Assembly: GCA_002083475.1 (NCBI GenBank)
Contig: LWDI01000087.1
Coordinates: 1 to 16,031, forward strand
From: Proteobacteria bacterium SG_bin5
Lineage (GTDB): Bacteria; Pseudomonadota; Alphaproteobacteria; Sphingomonadales; Sphingomonadaceae
Direction of reading: 5' to 3'
DNA: 16,031 bases
Below are positions 5,630-13,280 of the stretch, one piece after another. Within the stretch, counting starts at the first letter, position 1. Each line of letters begins with the position of its first letter. The notes below the pieces were generated by a model. That model searched no databases. It was not told where the DNA came from and worked only from the letters and a program-made list of their open reading frames with translations. The translations under genes and the position numbers were made by a program.

Positions 5630-7033
5630 TCACCCCCGCGCCGCCGCGATCGCATCGGCCAGGCCCGCCGCCCATTTGGTGATGTCGCCCGCGCCCAGGC
5701 AGATCACCTGATCGCCCGGCTGGATCACCTCGGCGAGCGCCTCGGCCAGTTCGCCCGCATCCGCGACCGTCTGCGCCGAACGGTGGCCGCGATGCTTGAT
5801 GCCGGCGACCAAAGTCTCGGCCGAAACCCCCTCGATCGGCGCCTCGCCCGCCGCATAGACCGGCGTCACGAACACCATATCGGCATCGTTGAACGCCTGC
5901 TGGAACTCCTCCATCAGGCTCCCCAGCCGCGAATAGCGGTGCGGCTGGCACACCGCGAGCACGCGCCCGCGCGCCGCCTCGCGCGCGGCGGAGAGCACCG
6001 CGCGGATTTCGACCGGGTGATGGCCATAATCGTCGATCACCGTCGCGCCGGCCACCTCGCCGACCTTGGTGAAGCGCCGCTTCACCCCGCCGAACGCCGC
6101 GAAGCCGCGCTGGATCGTCTCGTCGGGAATACCGAGTTCGAGCGCGACCCCGATCGCCGCCAGCGCGTTCTGCACATTGTGCCGCCCGGGCATCGGCAGA
6201 TCGATATGCTCGATCGATCGATAGCTGCCGTCGCGGTGGCGCACGATCGTCTCGAACCGATTGCCGCCGGGATAGGGCGTCACGTTCACCCCGCGCACAT
6301 CGGCTTGCGCGGAAAAACCATAGGTCACGATCCGCCGATCGCGCACGCGCGGCAAGATGCCCTGCACCTCGGGATGATCCAGGCAGAGCAAGGCCGCGCC
6401 GTAAAAGGGGACGTTCTCGATGAACTGGACGAAGGCGTCCTTCACCCGATCGAACGAGCCATAATGATCGAGATGCTCGGGATCGATATTGGTGACGACC
6501 GCGATCGTGCCGTCCAGCCGCAGGAAGCTGCCGTCGCTTTCGTCGGCCTCGACCACCATCCACTCGCTCGCGCCGAGCCGGGCGTTCGAGCCATAGCTGT
6601 TGATGATGCCGCCGTTGATCACCGTCGGGTCCACCCCGCCCGCGTCGAGCAGCGCGGCGATCATCGAGGTCGTCGTCGTCTTGCCGTGGGTGCCGGCGAC
6701 CGCGACCGTCTGTTTCAGCCGCATCAGCTCGGCGAGCATTTCCGCGCGGCGCACCACCGGCACGCGGCGTTCATAGGCGGCTTCGACTTCGGGATTGCCG
6801 CGCTTGATCGCGGTGGAGGTGACGATCACCGCCGCCTCGCCCAGATTTTCGGCGTCATGGCCGATGAACACCGGGATGCCCTTGTCGCGCAGCCCCTGGA
6901 CGACATAGCTCTCGGCCACGTCCGATCCCTGCACCCGGTAGCCGAGATTGTGCATCACCTCGGCGATGCCCGACATGCCGATGCCGCCGATGCCGACGAA
7001 ATGGATCGTCCCGATGTCGCGCAAGCCCTTCAT
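5630..7033 (-). CDS. murC: UDP-N-acetylmuramate--L-alanine ligase
   Basis: MurC adds L-alanine to UDP-MurNAc with ATP, the first step of stem-peptide synthesis in the cytoplasm. At 467 residues it has normal length. The N-terminal Rossmann-like domain carries HFVGIGGIGMSG (11-22). The ATP P-loop GTHGKTTTT is at 114-122, EADESDGS at 162-169 and NIDPEHLDHYG at 182-192. The C-terminal domain includes DDYGHHPVEI and CQPHRYSR, typical of MurC. The ATG at 7031-7033 overlaps the murG stop as ATGA, and AAGGCGG lies about eight bases upstream. It is the last gene of the fully overlapping block; downstream the spacers fill with repeats. Confidence 0.98.
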   Translation of the reverse strand: MKGLRDIGTIHFVGIGGIGMSGIAEVMHNLGYRVQGSDVAESYVVQGLRDKGIPVFIGHDAENLGEAAVIVTSTAIKRGNPEVEAAYERRVPVVRRAEMLAELMRLKQTVAVAGTHGKTTTTSMIAALLDAGGVDPTVINGGIINSYGSNARLGASEWMVVEADESDGSFLRLDGTIAVVTNIDPEHLDHYGSFDRVKDAFVQFIENVPFYGAALLCLDHPEVQGILPRVRDRRIVTYGFSAQADVRGVNVTPYPGGNRFETIVRHRDGSYRSIEHIDLPMPGRHNVQNALAAIGVALELGIPDETIQRGFAAFGGVKRRFTKVGEVAGATVIDDYGHHPVEIRAVLSAAREAARGRVLAVCQPHRYSRLGSLMEEFQQAFNDADMVFVTPVYAAGEAPIEGVSAETLVAGIKHRGHRSAQTVADAGELAEALAEVIQPGDQVICLGAGDITKWAAGLADAIAAARG

Positions 7034-8184
7034 GCGAGCGCCGCCTTGGGTTTGACCGGCTGGACGCGCCCGACCGGCAGCCCGCTATAAGGCGCGTCGA
7101 GCATTTCGACCAAATCGGCGAGATCGCGCGTCGCATCGGGCCGGCCGAGCGTGCGCGCGCGCCCCGCGGCATTCTCCAGCGCCTGCGGATCGAGCCCCAG
7201 CTTCTGCATCTGCTTGGCGAGTTCCACCGGCGTGAACGCGCGCTGGGGAATCGTGCGCGCCCCGCCGATCTCGGTCATCTCGCGGGCATTGGCGGTTTGG
7301 TGATCGTCGGTCGCGCTGGGGAGCGGCACCAGGATGGCGGGGCGGCCCGCGCAGGTCAGCTCGGCGATCGTCGAGGCGCCCGCGCGCGCGATGATCAGAT
7401 GCGCCCAGGCGAGCTGTTCGGGCATGTCCGCCAGATAAGTCGCGAGTTCGGCGGCGATTTGCAGTTCGGCATATTTGGCGCGCACCGCGTCGATGTCCTC
7501 GGGCCGGGCCTGGTGCGTCACCTGCATCCGCCGGCGAAAGCTGATGGGGAGCAGCGCCAGGCCATCGGGCACCACTTGGCTCAGCACGCTCGCGCCTTGG
7601 CTGCCGCCGGTCACGAGGATGCGGAAAATGCCGTCTTCCTCCAGCAGCGGATAGGGCCGCTGCCGCAGCTGCGCGACCGCCTCGCGCACCGGATTGCCGA
7701 CGAAACGAGTCTTGCCCTCCAGCGCGCGCGACAGCCGCTCGACCCGGGCATAGCTGGTCGCGATCGCCGTCACCCGGCTCGCGACCAGGCGGTTGACCCG
7801 GCCGAGCACCGCGTTCTGCTCATGGATCGCGGTCGGCACGCGCAAGGCGAACGCGCCGAGCAACGCGGGCAGCGCGGGATAGCCGCCGAAACCGACCACG
7901 GCGGACGGCCGCCGTTCCTTGAACAGCCGCATCGCCATTTTGCGCCCGGCGAGCATCGATCGCCCCGCGCGCGCCCAGCCGATCGGGCCGCCCATCAGCG
8001 GCGCGGCGGGGACGATATGCGTCTCGATCCCCTCGAACAGCCCCGGAAAGCGCACCCCGCGCGCATCGCTCACCAGCGCGACCGAATGGCCGCGCCGGAT
8101 CAGCTCGGCGGCGAGCGCCGCGGCGGGCACCATATGCCCCCCGGTCCCCCCCGCCGCCAGAACGAAATGCCGCGCCTCACTCAT
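7030..8184 (-). CDS. murG: Lipid II synthase MurG (UDP-GlcNAc transferase)
   Basis: MurG transfers GlcNAc from UDP-GlcNAc to lipid I on the cytoplasmic face of the inner membrane, making lipid II. The protein is 384 residues from the ATG at 8182-8184. GGTGGH at 12-17 is the N-terminal glycine-rich loop, GFGGYPALP is near 98-106, HEQN is at 120-123, GGSQGA at 192-197, and the donor-binding segment has ARAGASTIAEL (265-275) and TDDHQTANA (291-299). These are the GT28-family landmarks. The frame is open far upstream into ftsW, but the glycine loop and the ATGA overlap with the ftsW stop fix the start. A GGTGGA lies just upstream. The last 20 residues are a Pro/Lys-rich tail. Confidence 0.98.
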   Translation of the reverse strand: MSEARHFVLAAGGTGGHMVPAAALAAELIRRGHSVALVSDARGVRFPGLFEGIETHIVPAAPLMGGPIGWARAGRSMLAGRKMAMRLFKERRPSAVVGFGGYPALPALLGAFALRVPTAIHEQNAVLGRVNRLVASRVTAIATSYARVERLSRALEGKTRFVGNPVREAVAQLRQRPYPLLEEDGIFRILVTGGSQGASVLSQVVPDGLALLPISFRRRMQVTHQARPEDIDAVRAKYAELQIAAELATYLADMPEQLAWAHLIIARAGASTIAELTCAGRPAILVPLPSATDDHQTANAREMTEIGGARTIPQRAFTPVELAKQMQKLGLDPQALENAAGRARTLGRPDATRDLADLVEMLDAPYSGLPVGRVQPVKPKAALA

Positions 8185-9401
8185 GATTTCCACCGCACGA
8201 TATAGGGGGATTGAACGAGGAACGGATTGCGCCGCGTGAAAGCGAGCAGCAAGCCCATTCCCGCCGAGAGCGCGATCATCGATGACCCACCATAGGAAAT
8301 GAAGGGCAAGGTCATGCCCTTGGAAGGGGCGATGCCGGTGTTGACCGCCATCGATACCAGCGCCTGCGCGCCGAATTGGGTCGCGAGGCCAGCGGCGGCG
8401 AGCAGGCGGAAAGCGTCGGTTTCGTCGAGCAATTTCACCACCACCCGCACGACGAGCGCCAGGAACAGCAGCGCGATCACCGCGCAGGCGATCAGCCCGA
8501 ACTCCTCGCCGATCACCGAGAAGATATAGTCGGTATGCGCCTCGGGCAGTTTGAACTTCATCGTGCCGCCGCCGGGCCCGGTGCCGAGCCAGCCGCCGGC
8601 GGTTATGGTCGCATGCGCCATGTCGGTTTGATAATGGTCGATCGCCTGCGCCTCGTCGCCGCGGAACAGAAAGGCGTCGATGCGGATACGCGCGGTATCG
8701 TAAAAGAGATAAGCGGCGACGATCCCGCCCAGCCCCATCCCGCCGATCATCCCCAACACGCGCAAAGGCACGCCCGAGACCATCAGCAGCGTGACCCAAA
8801 TCAGGCTGAAAATCACCGTCTGGCCGAAATCGGGCTGCATCATCAGCAGCACGCCGATCATCGCCATCAGCCCGAAGCTGATCGGCACCACCGGCAGATC
8901 GGGCTCCTTTTCGCGCAGCGAGAGCAGCCAGGCGAGGAGGACGACGAAACAGGGCTTCAGGAACTCGCTCGGCTGGAATTGCGCGATGCCCGCCCCCAGC
9001 CAGCGCTTGGCGCCGTTCACCTCGACCCCGACGAAGGGCACCAGCACGAGGCAGGCGAGAAAAAAGCCCGCGCCGATCAGCGCGCCACGTCGCGCGGTCT
9101 CGACCGGCAGCATCGAGACGACCAGCATCAGCGGCACCGACAGCGTCACCCACACCAGCTGCCGCCAGAAATAATAAAGCGGCGGGAAATGCAGCTTCTC
9201 GCCCGAATAGCGCGCCGCCGAAGCGGGCGATCCGGCGGCGACCGCGAGCAGCCCGATCGCGATCAAGAGCAAAGCGAGCAACAGCAGCACGCGGTCGATA
9301 TCGAAGAACCACATGGCGAGCGGGCTGCGCGAGCCGCGCCCGGTGCGCGGCTTCATCTTCGCCCAAAGCTCGCGGCGGCGGGTGGCGCGGGCGTCGTTCA
9401 T
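8181..9401 (-). CDS. ftsW: Septal peptidoglycan glycosyltransferase FtsW (SEDS family)
   Basis: FtsW is the multi-pass SEDS glycosyltransferase that polymerises lipid II at the septum together with FtsI. The 406-residue protein starts at the ATG at 9399-9401; an in-frame extension to 9692 would run into murD and is rejected. After a basic N-terminus of about 30 residues, hydrophobic segments alternate along the chain, fitting about ten transmembrane helices. Family landmarks are QPSEFLKP, MQPDFGQT, the GGWLGTGPG loop and the C-terminal APSKGMTLPFISYGGSS. A GGAAG lies six bases before the start, and both ends overlap neighbours as ATGA (murD upstream, murG downstream). Confidence 0.97.
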   Translation of the reverse strand: MNDARATRRRELWAKMKPRTGRGSRSPLAMWFFDIDRVLLLLALLLIAIGLLAVAAGSPASAARYSGEKLHFPPLYYFWRQLVWVTLSVPLMLVVSMLPVETARRGALIGAGFFLACLVLVPFVGVEVNGAKRWLGAGIAQFQPSEFLKPCFVVLLAWLLSLREKEPDLPVVPISFGLMAMIGVLLMMQPDFGQTVIFSLIWVTLLMVSGVPLRVLGMIGGMGLGGIVAAYLFYDTARIRIDAFLFRGDEAQAIDHYQTDMAHATITAGGWLGTGPGGGTMKFKLPEAHTDYIFSVIGEEFGLIACAVIALLFLALVVRVVVKLLDETDAFRLLAAAGLATQFGAQALVSMAVNTGIAPSKGMTLPFISYGGSSMIALSAGMGLLLAFTRRNPFLVQSPYIVRWKS

Positions 9402-10837
9402 AGCGCTTCCACCAGCGCGCGGAAGGTATCGCCGCGATCCTCGAAATCGCGGAACTGATCGAACGAGGCGGCCGCGGGCGAGAGCAGCACGACGTCGCCG
9501 GGCTTTGCGTGGGCGACCGCCGCTCGCAGCGCCTGCGCCAGCGTGCCGCTCACCTCGACCGGCACTTGGCCGGCGAGCGTTCGGGCGAAGGTCTCGGCGG
9601 CCTCCCCGATCGTGTAGGCGCGCACGACATGGCCGAAATTCTTCGCCGCCGCGTCGAGCGAGGCGCTTTTCGCTTGGCCGCCCAGGATCCAATGAATGCG
9701 ATCGAACGCGGCGAGCGCGGGGGCGGCGCTTTCGGCATTGGTCGCCTTGCTGTCGTTGACGAAGCGTACGCCGTTCTTCTCACCGACCAGTTCCATGCGG
9801 TGCGGCAGGCCCGCGAATGTCTCCAGCGCGCGATCGATCGCCGCGTTGGGCAGGCCGAGCGCCTCGGCCACGTTGATCGCGGCGAGCGCGTTCTGGGCAT
9901 TGTGCGGCCCCTGCAGGCGCGGCCAGCGCGATTGATCCATGCAGAAGCCCGGCGCGATCTTGATCAGCTGCTCGCCCTTGGCGGACAGGCTTCGCGCGAT
10001 CAGCGCCGAAGGGGTATCGGCGATCGAGATGATCGCGCGGTGCTCACGCGCCTGCATAGCGAACAGCCGCGCCTTGGCGGCGGCGTAATCCTCGAAATCG
10101 CGGTAGCGATCGAGATGATCGGGCGTGATGTTGAGCAGCACCGCGACGTCGCAATCGAGGCTGTGTGTGAGGTCGATCTGATAGCTGCTGAGCTCGAGCA
10201 CATAGACGCCGCCTGCGGGCAGCGGATCGCGCGAGAGGATCGGCAGGCCGATATTGCCCGCCATCAGGCTCGGCACGCCGGCGGTTTGCAGCATGTGGTG
10301 GACGAGCGCGGTGGTGGTCGATTTGCCATTGGTGCCGGTGATGCCGACCAGCTTGTGCGCCGGCAGTTCGGCGCGCGCCTGGGCGAAGAGTTCGATGTCG
10401 CCGATGATCGGCACCCCCGCCGCGCGCGCCTTGGCCGCGAGCGGGTGGCGGTTGAGCGGCACGCCGGGGGAGACGATGAGCGCGTCGAATGGGGCGAGAT
10501 CGAGGGTTTCGAGATCGGCAAATCGCAATAGCCCCTCCCCTTCAGGGGAGGGGTTGGGGTGGGGGCGGTCAACGGGCGGCTCGTTCGCCGACAACCCCCA
10601 CCCCCAACCCCTCCCCTGAAGGGGAGGGGCTTTGAACTGCACCTCGCCGGTATTGGCAATTCTGGCAAAGCCGCTTGCAGGATCGTCGAAAAACAAATGC
10701 GCGCGCTTCGCCTCGTCCGCGTCCCACGCCACCACCCGCGCCCCGCTCGCGACCAGCGCGGCGACCGTCGCCGCGCCCGAGCGCGCGAGGCCGAGCACGG
10801 CGTAGCGCTTGCCCGCCCAGGTGCTGCTGGTGATCAC
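9398..10837 (-). CDS. murD: UDP-MurNAc-L-Ala--D-Glu ligase with an in-frame repeat insertion
   Basis: MurD adds D-glutamate to UDP-MurNAc-L-Ala with ATP. The start is GTG at 10835-10837, overlapping the mraY stop as GTGA; an upstream frame lies inside mraY. The protein is 479 residues, longer than the roughly 440-450 usual for the family. N-terminal VLGLARSG is at 14-21, the P-loop GITGTNGKST at 165-174, ELSSYQ at 215-220, NITPDHLDRY at 236-245, the probable carbamylated lysine at 255, and HNAQNALAA at 312-320. Residues about 70-103 are encoded by a 102-base palindromic element, a Gly/Pro-rich stretch (RGWGWG, PHPNPSPEGEG) in the UDP-binding domain before DLAPFDALIVSPG. The frame is intact, so the enzyme is probably active. 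Confidence 0.97.
   Translation of the reverse strand: MITSSTWAGKRYAVLGLARSGAATVAALVASGARVVAWDADEAKRAHLFFDDPASGFARIANTGEVQFKAPPLQGRGWGWGLSANEPPVDRPHPNPSPEGEGLLRFADLETLDLAPFDALIVSPGVPLNRHPLAAKARAAGVPIIGDIELFAQARAELPAHKLVGITGTNGKSTTTALVHHMLQTAGVPSLMAGNIGLPILSRDPLPAGGVYVLELSSYQIDLTHSLDCDVAVLLNITPDHLDRYRDFEDYAAAKARLFAMQAREHRAIISIADTPSALIARSLSAKGEQLIKIAPGFCMDQSRWPRLQGPHNAQNALAAINVAEALGLPNAAIDRALETFAGLPHRMELVGEKNGVRFVNDSKATNAESAAPALAAFDRIHWILGGQAKSASLDAAAKNFGHVVRAYTIGEAAETFARTLAGQVPVEVSGTLAQALRAAVAHAKPGDVVLLSPAAASFDQFRDFEDRGDTFRALVEAL
10530..10631. repeat. Palindromic repeat, family 1, copy inserted in frame within murD
   Basis: Perfect 30-base inverted arms (10530-10559 and 10602-10631) flank a 42-base centre. 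Each arm contains a 9-base hairpin: 10532-10540 with 10545-10553, and 10608-10616 with 10621-10629. The arms match the element upstream of murB (5211-5317). The 102-base length is a multiple of three and has no stop in the murD frame, giving about 34 extra residues. This resembles in principle the Rickettsia palindromic elements, which also sit in frame inside genes; relation by descent is not implied. Confidence 0.9.
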
Positions 10838-11904
10838 CGCAGCTTCAGCGTCGACAGCCCGGCGAGCGCGAGCACCAGCGCGACGATCCAGAAGCGGATC
10901 ACGACCGTGCTCTCGGCCCAACCGAGCTGCTCGAAATGATGGTGAATGGGCGCCATGCGAAACACGCGCTTGCCGAAGCGTTTGTAGCTGAACACCTGGA
11001 TGATCACCGACAGCGCTTCCATCACGAACAGCCCGCCGATGATCCCCAGCACGATCTCGTGATGCGCGACCACCGCGATCGCCCCCAGCGCCCCGCCCAG
11101 CGCGAGACTGCCGGTGTCGCCCATGAACACGGCCGCCGGCGGCGCGTTGAACCACAGGAACGCGAGTCCCGCGCCGATCATCGCGCCGCAGAAAATCGCG
11201 AGATCCCCCGCTCCGCGCACGTGCGGAATGCCGAGATAGGTCGCGAATTTCACATTGCCGGCCAGATAAACGATCAGCATGAAGGCGACGGCGGCGATGA
11301 TCACCGGCATCGTCGCCAACCCATCGAGCCCGTCGGTCAAATTCACCGCGTTGCCAAAGGCGACGATCGTGAAGGCCGCGAACAGGATATAGAAATATCC
11401 CAGATCGATCGAGACTTCGCTGAAGAAGGGCACGTAAAGATGCGTGCCGTTTTGCTGGGTGATGATGAAGCTCGCCAGCCCCGCGATCAGAAATTCGCCC
11501 GCCAAGCGCGCGCGGCTGCTGATGCCCGCAGTCTTTTGCTTGCGCACCTTATCGTAATCGTCGAGAAAGCCGATCATCCCGAAGCCGAGCGTGACGAACA
11601 GGCACGCCCACACATAGGGATTGCTCAGGTCCATCCAGATCAGCACCGACAAGACCAGCGCGGTCAGGATCATCAGCCCACCCATCGTCGGCGTGCCGCG
11701 CTTGGCGAGGTGCGATTGCGGGCCATCGGCGCGGATCGGCTGGCCCTTGCCCTGGCGCAGCCGCAACCAGCCGATGAAGCGCGGGCCGATCACCAGCCCG
11801 ATCAACAGCGCGGTCGCCACCGCCCCGCCCGAGCGAAAGCTCAGATAGCGAACCAGGTTCAGCACGCCCGGAAAGCCCAATTGCTGGGCGATGAAATACA
11901 GCAT
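10834..11904 (-). CDS. mraY: Phospho-MurNAc-pentapeptide transferase (lipid I synthase)
   Basis: MraY moves phospho-MurNAc-pentapeptide from UDP to undecaprenyl phosphate in the inner membrane, making lipid I. The 356-residue protein has about ten hydrophobic segments. Conserved cytoplasmic loops include SHLAKRGTPTMGG (64-76), DDYDK (115-119), NLTDGLDGLA (188-197), FMGDTGSLALGG with Asp263, and the HHHFE motif beginning at 321. All expected catalytic and metal-binding residues of the family are present. The ATG at 11902-11904 overlaps the murF TAA by one base (TAATG), with GAGGA about eleven bases upstream. The stop overlaps the murD GTG start. Confidence 0.98.
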   Translation of the reverse strand: MLYFIAQQLGFPGVLNLVRYLSFRSGGAVATALLIGLVIGPRFIGWLRLRQGKGQPIRADGPQSHLAKRGTPTMGGLMILTALVLSVLIWMDLSNPYVWACLFVTLGFGMIGFLDDYDKVRKQKTAGISSRARLAGEFLIAGLASFIITQQNGTHLYVPFFSEVSIDLGYFYILFAAFTIVAFGNAVNLTDGLDGLATMPVIIAAVAFMLIVYLAGNVKFATYLGIPHVRGAGDLAIFCGAMIGAGLAFLWFNAPPAAVFMGDTGSLALGGALGAIAVVAHHEIVLGIIGGLFVMEALSVIIQVFSYKRFGKRVFRMAPIHHHFEQLGWAESTVVIRFWIVALVLALAGLSTLKLR

Positions 11905-13280
11905 TATGCCCGTTCCTCGAGGCCGGCGACCAAGCGCGCCAACCCCACGCCGTTCGATCCCTTGACCAGCACCGCGTCGCCGTCGCGCAGCGCTTGGCGG
12001 AGCGCGGCTTGGGCCTCGCTCGCGCCGGGCACATGGACGAAATCGAGCCGCCCCTCAAGCGCCCGCGCGAGCGCGTGCATCTCCGGGCCGACCAAAATCG
12101 CTTGGACGACCCCTGCCCCTATCAGCGGCTCGGCAAGATCGGCGTGATAGCGCGCGCTCTCCGCCCCCAGCTCGCGCATGTCGCCCAGCACCGCGAGTTT
12201 GCGCCGCGCGGGCTCGGCGCCGAGTACCGCGAGCGTCGCGCGCATCGAACTGGGGTTGGCGTTGTAGCTCTCGTCGATCAGCAAGGCGGTGCCGCCATCC
12301 GCCAGCGGCACTGTCACCCGCGCGCCGCGCCCGGGCAGCCCACCGAGCTCGGCGAGCGCGAGCCCCGCGAGCGCGACATCGGCCCCCACCGCCTCGACCG
12401 CCGCCAGCACCGCGAGCGCGTTCGACACCCAATGCGTGCCCGGCTGGTTGATGGTGAAGCCCAGCTCGCGCCCGCGCAGCCGCGCCGTGACGAAAGTGCC
12501 GCCGGGGGTGCGCATCGTCTCGAGCGCGCGCACATCGGCGCCCTCGCCCAGCCCGAAGGTCACGACATGATCGGCATGGCGCGCCGCCGCCTTGGCGAGG
12601 CGTTCGCCATAGGGGCTGTCGAACGGCACGATCGCGATGCCGCCGGGCTCCAGCCCTTGGAAGATCTCCGCCTTCGCGTCGGCGATCGCCTCGATGCTGT
12701 CGAAAAACTGGGTATGCGCGGGGGCGATCGCGGTGATCAGCGCGACGTGCGGACGCACCAGCCGGGTGAGCGCGGCGAGTTCGCCGGCGTGGTTCATCCC
12801 CATTTCGAACACGCCGAAGCGCCGGCACATCGGCATGCGCGCCAGGCTCAGCGGCACGCCGGTGTGATTGTTATAGCTTTTGAGCGAGCGATGCGCGTGA
12901 TCGGGGGCGGCGCGATCGAGCGCGGCGAACAGCGCTTCCTTGGTTCCCGTTTTGCCGACCGAGCCGGTGACGCCAATCACCTTGCCCATCACCCGCCGCC
13001 GCGCCGCGACCGCGAGCGCTTGAAGCGCGGCCATCGTGTCGGCAACCAGCACGTGCGGCCCCGCGACCGGCTGCGACACCAGCACCCCACTCGCGCCCTT
13101 GGCGAGCACTTCGGGCACGAAGCGATGGCCGTCGGTGCTCGCGCCCTCGAGCGCGATGAAGAGATCGCCCGGGCCGACCTCGCGCGAATCGAACGTCACC
13201 CCATTGGCGACCCATTCGCCGACCGCGGTGCCGCCGGTCGCGGTCGCGATTTCGGTCGAGGTCCATAGGATATTGCTCAT
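11904..13280 (-). CDS. murF: UDP-MurNAc-tripeptide--D-Ala-D-Ala ligase
   Basis: MurF attaches the D-Ala-D-Ala made by Ddl to the tripeptide, completing the UDP-MurNAc-pentapeptide used by MraY. The protein is 458 residues, a usual length. The N-terminal UDP-binding domain has VTFDSREVGPGDLF (28-41). The P-loop GVTGSVGKTGTKE runs from 103 to 115, SYNNHTGVP is at 134-142, MGMNHAGE at 159-166, and the C-terminal IDESYNANPSSM is present. The ATG at 13278-13280 overlaps the murE stop as ATGA and is preceded by GAGGTGG. Its end overlaps mraY. Nothing unusual is seen. Confidence 0.98.
   Translation of the reverse strand: MSNILWTSTEIATATGGTAVGEWVANGVTFDSREVGPGDLFIALEGASTDGHRFVPEVLAKGASGVLVSQPVAGPHVLVADTMAALQALAVAARRRVMGKVIGVTGSVGKTGTKEALFAALDRAAPDHAHRSLKSYNNHTGVPLSLARMPMCRRFGVFEMGMNHAGELAALTRLVRPHVALITAIAPAHTQFFDSIEAIADAKAEIFQGLEPGGIAIVPFDSPYGERLAKAAARHADHVVTFGLGEGADVRALETMRTPGGTFVTARLRGRELGFTINQPGTHWVSNALAVLAAVEAVGADVALAGLALAELGGLPGRGARVTVPLADGGTALLIDESYNANPSSMRATLAVLGAEPARRKLAVLGDMRELGAESARYHADLAEPLIGAGVVQAILVGPEMHALARALEGRLDFVHVPGASEAQAALRQALRDGDAVLVKGSNGVGLARLVAGLEERA

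Noticed and set aside
5330..7090. 586-codon open frame on the plus strand, antisense to murC
   Set aside because: It mirrors murC and has the His/Arg/Asp-rich composition typical of antisense frames in high-GC DNA. The minus-strand frame carries all MurC motifs.
7030..9366. 778-residue fusion-like frame of ftsW region plus MurG
   Set aside because: The part before the MurG start is an out-of-frame reading of ftsW. The real MurG start overlaps the ftsW stop.
8376..9458. 360-codon plus-strand frame opposite ftsW, and similar long plus-strand frames opposite ftsA, ddl, murB, murD, mraY and murF
   Set aside because: All are antisense to genes with complete family motifs, have low-complexity charged composition and no recognisable domains or ribosome sites.
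10530..10631. murD as a pseudogene because of the repeat
   Set aside because: The frame is unbroken, all ATP- and substrate-binding motifs follow in order, and both gene ends keep their overlaps with neighbours.
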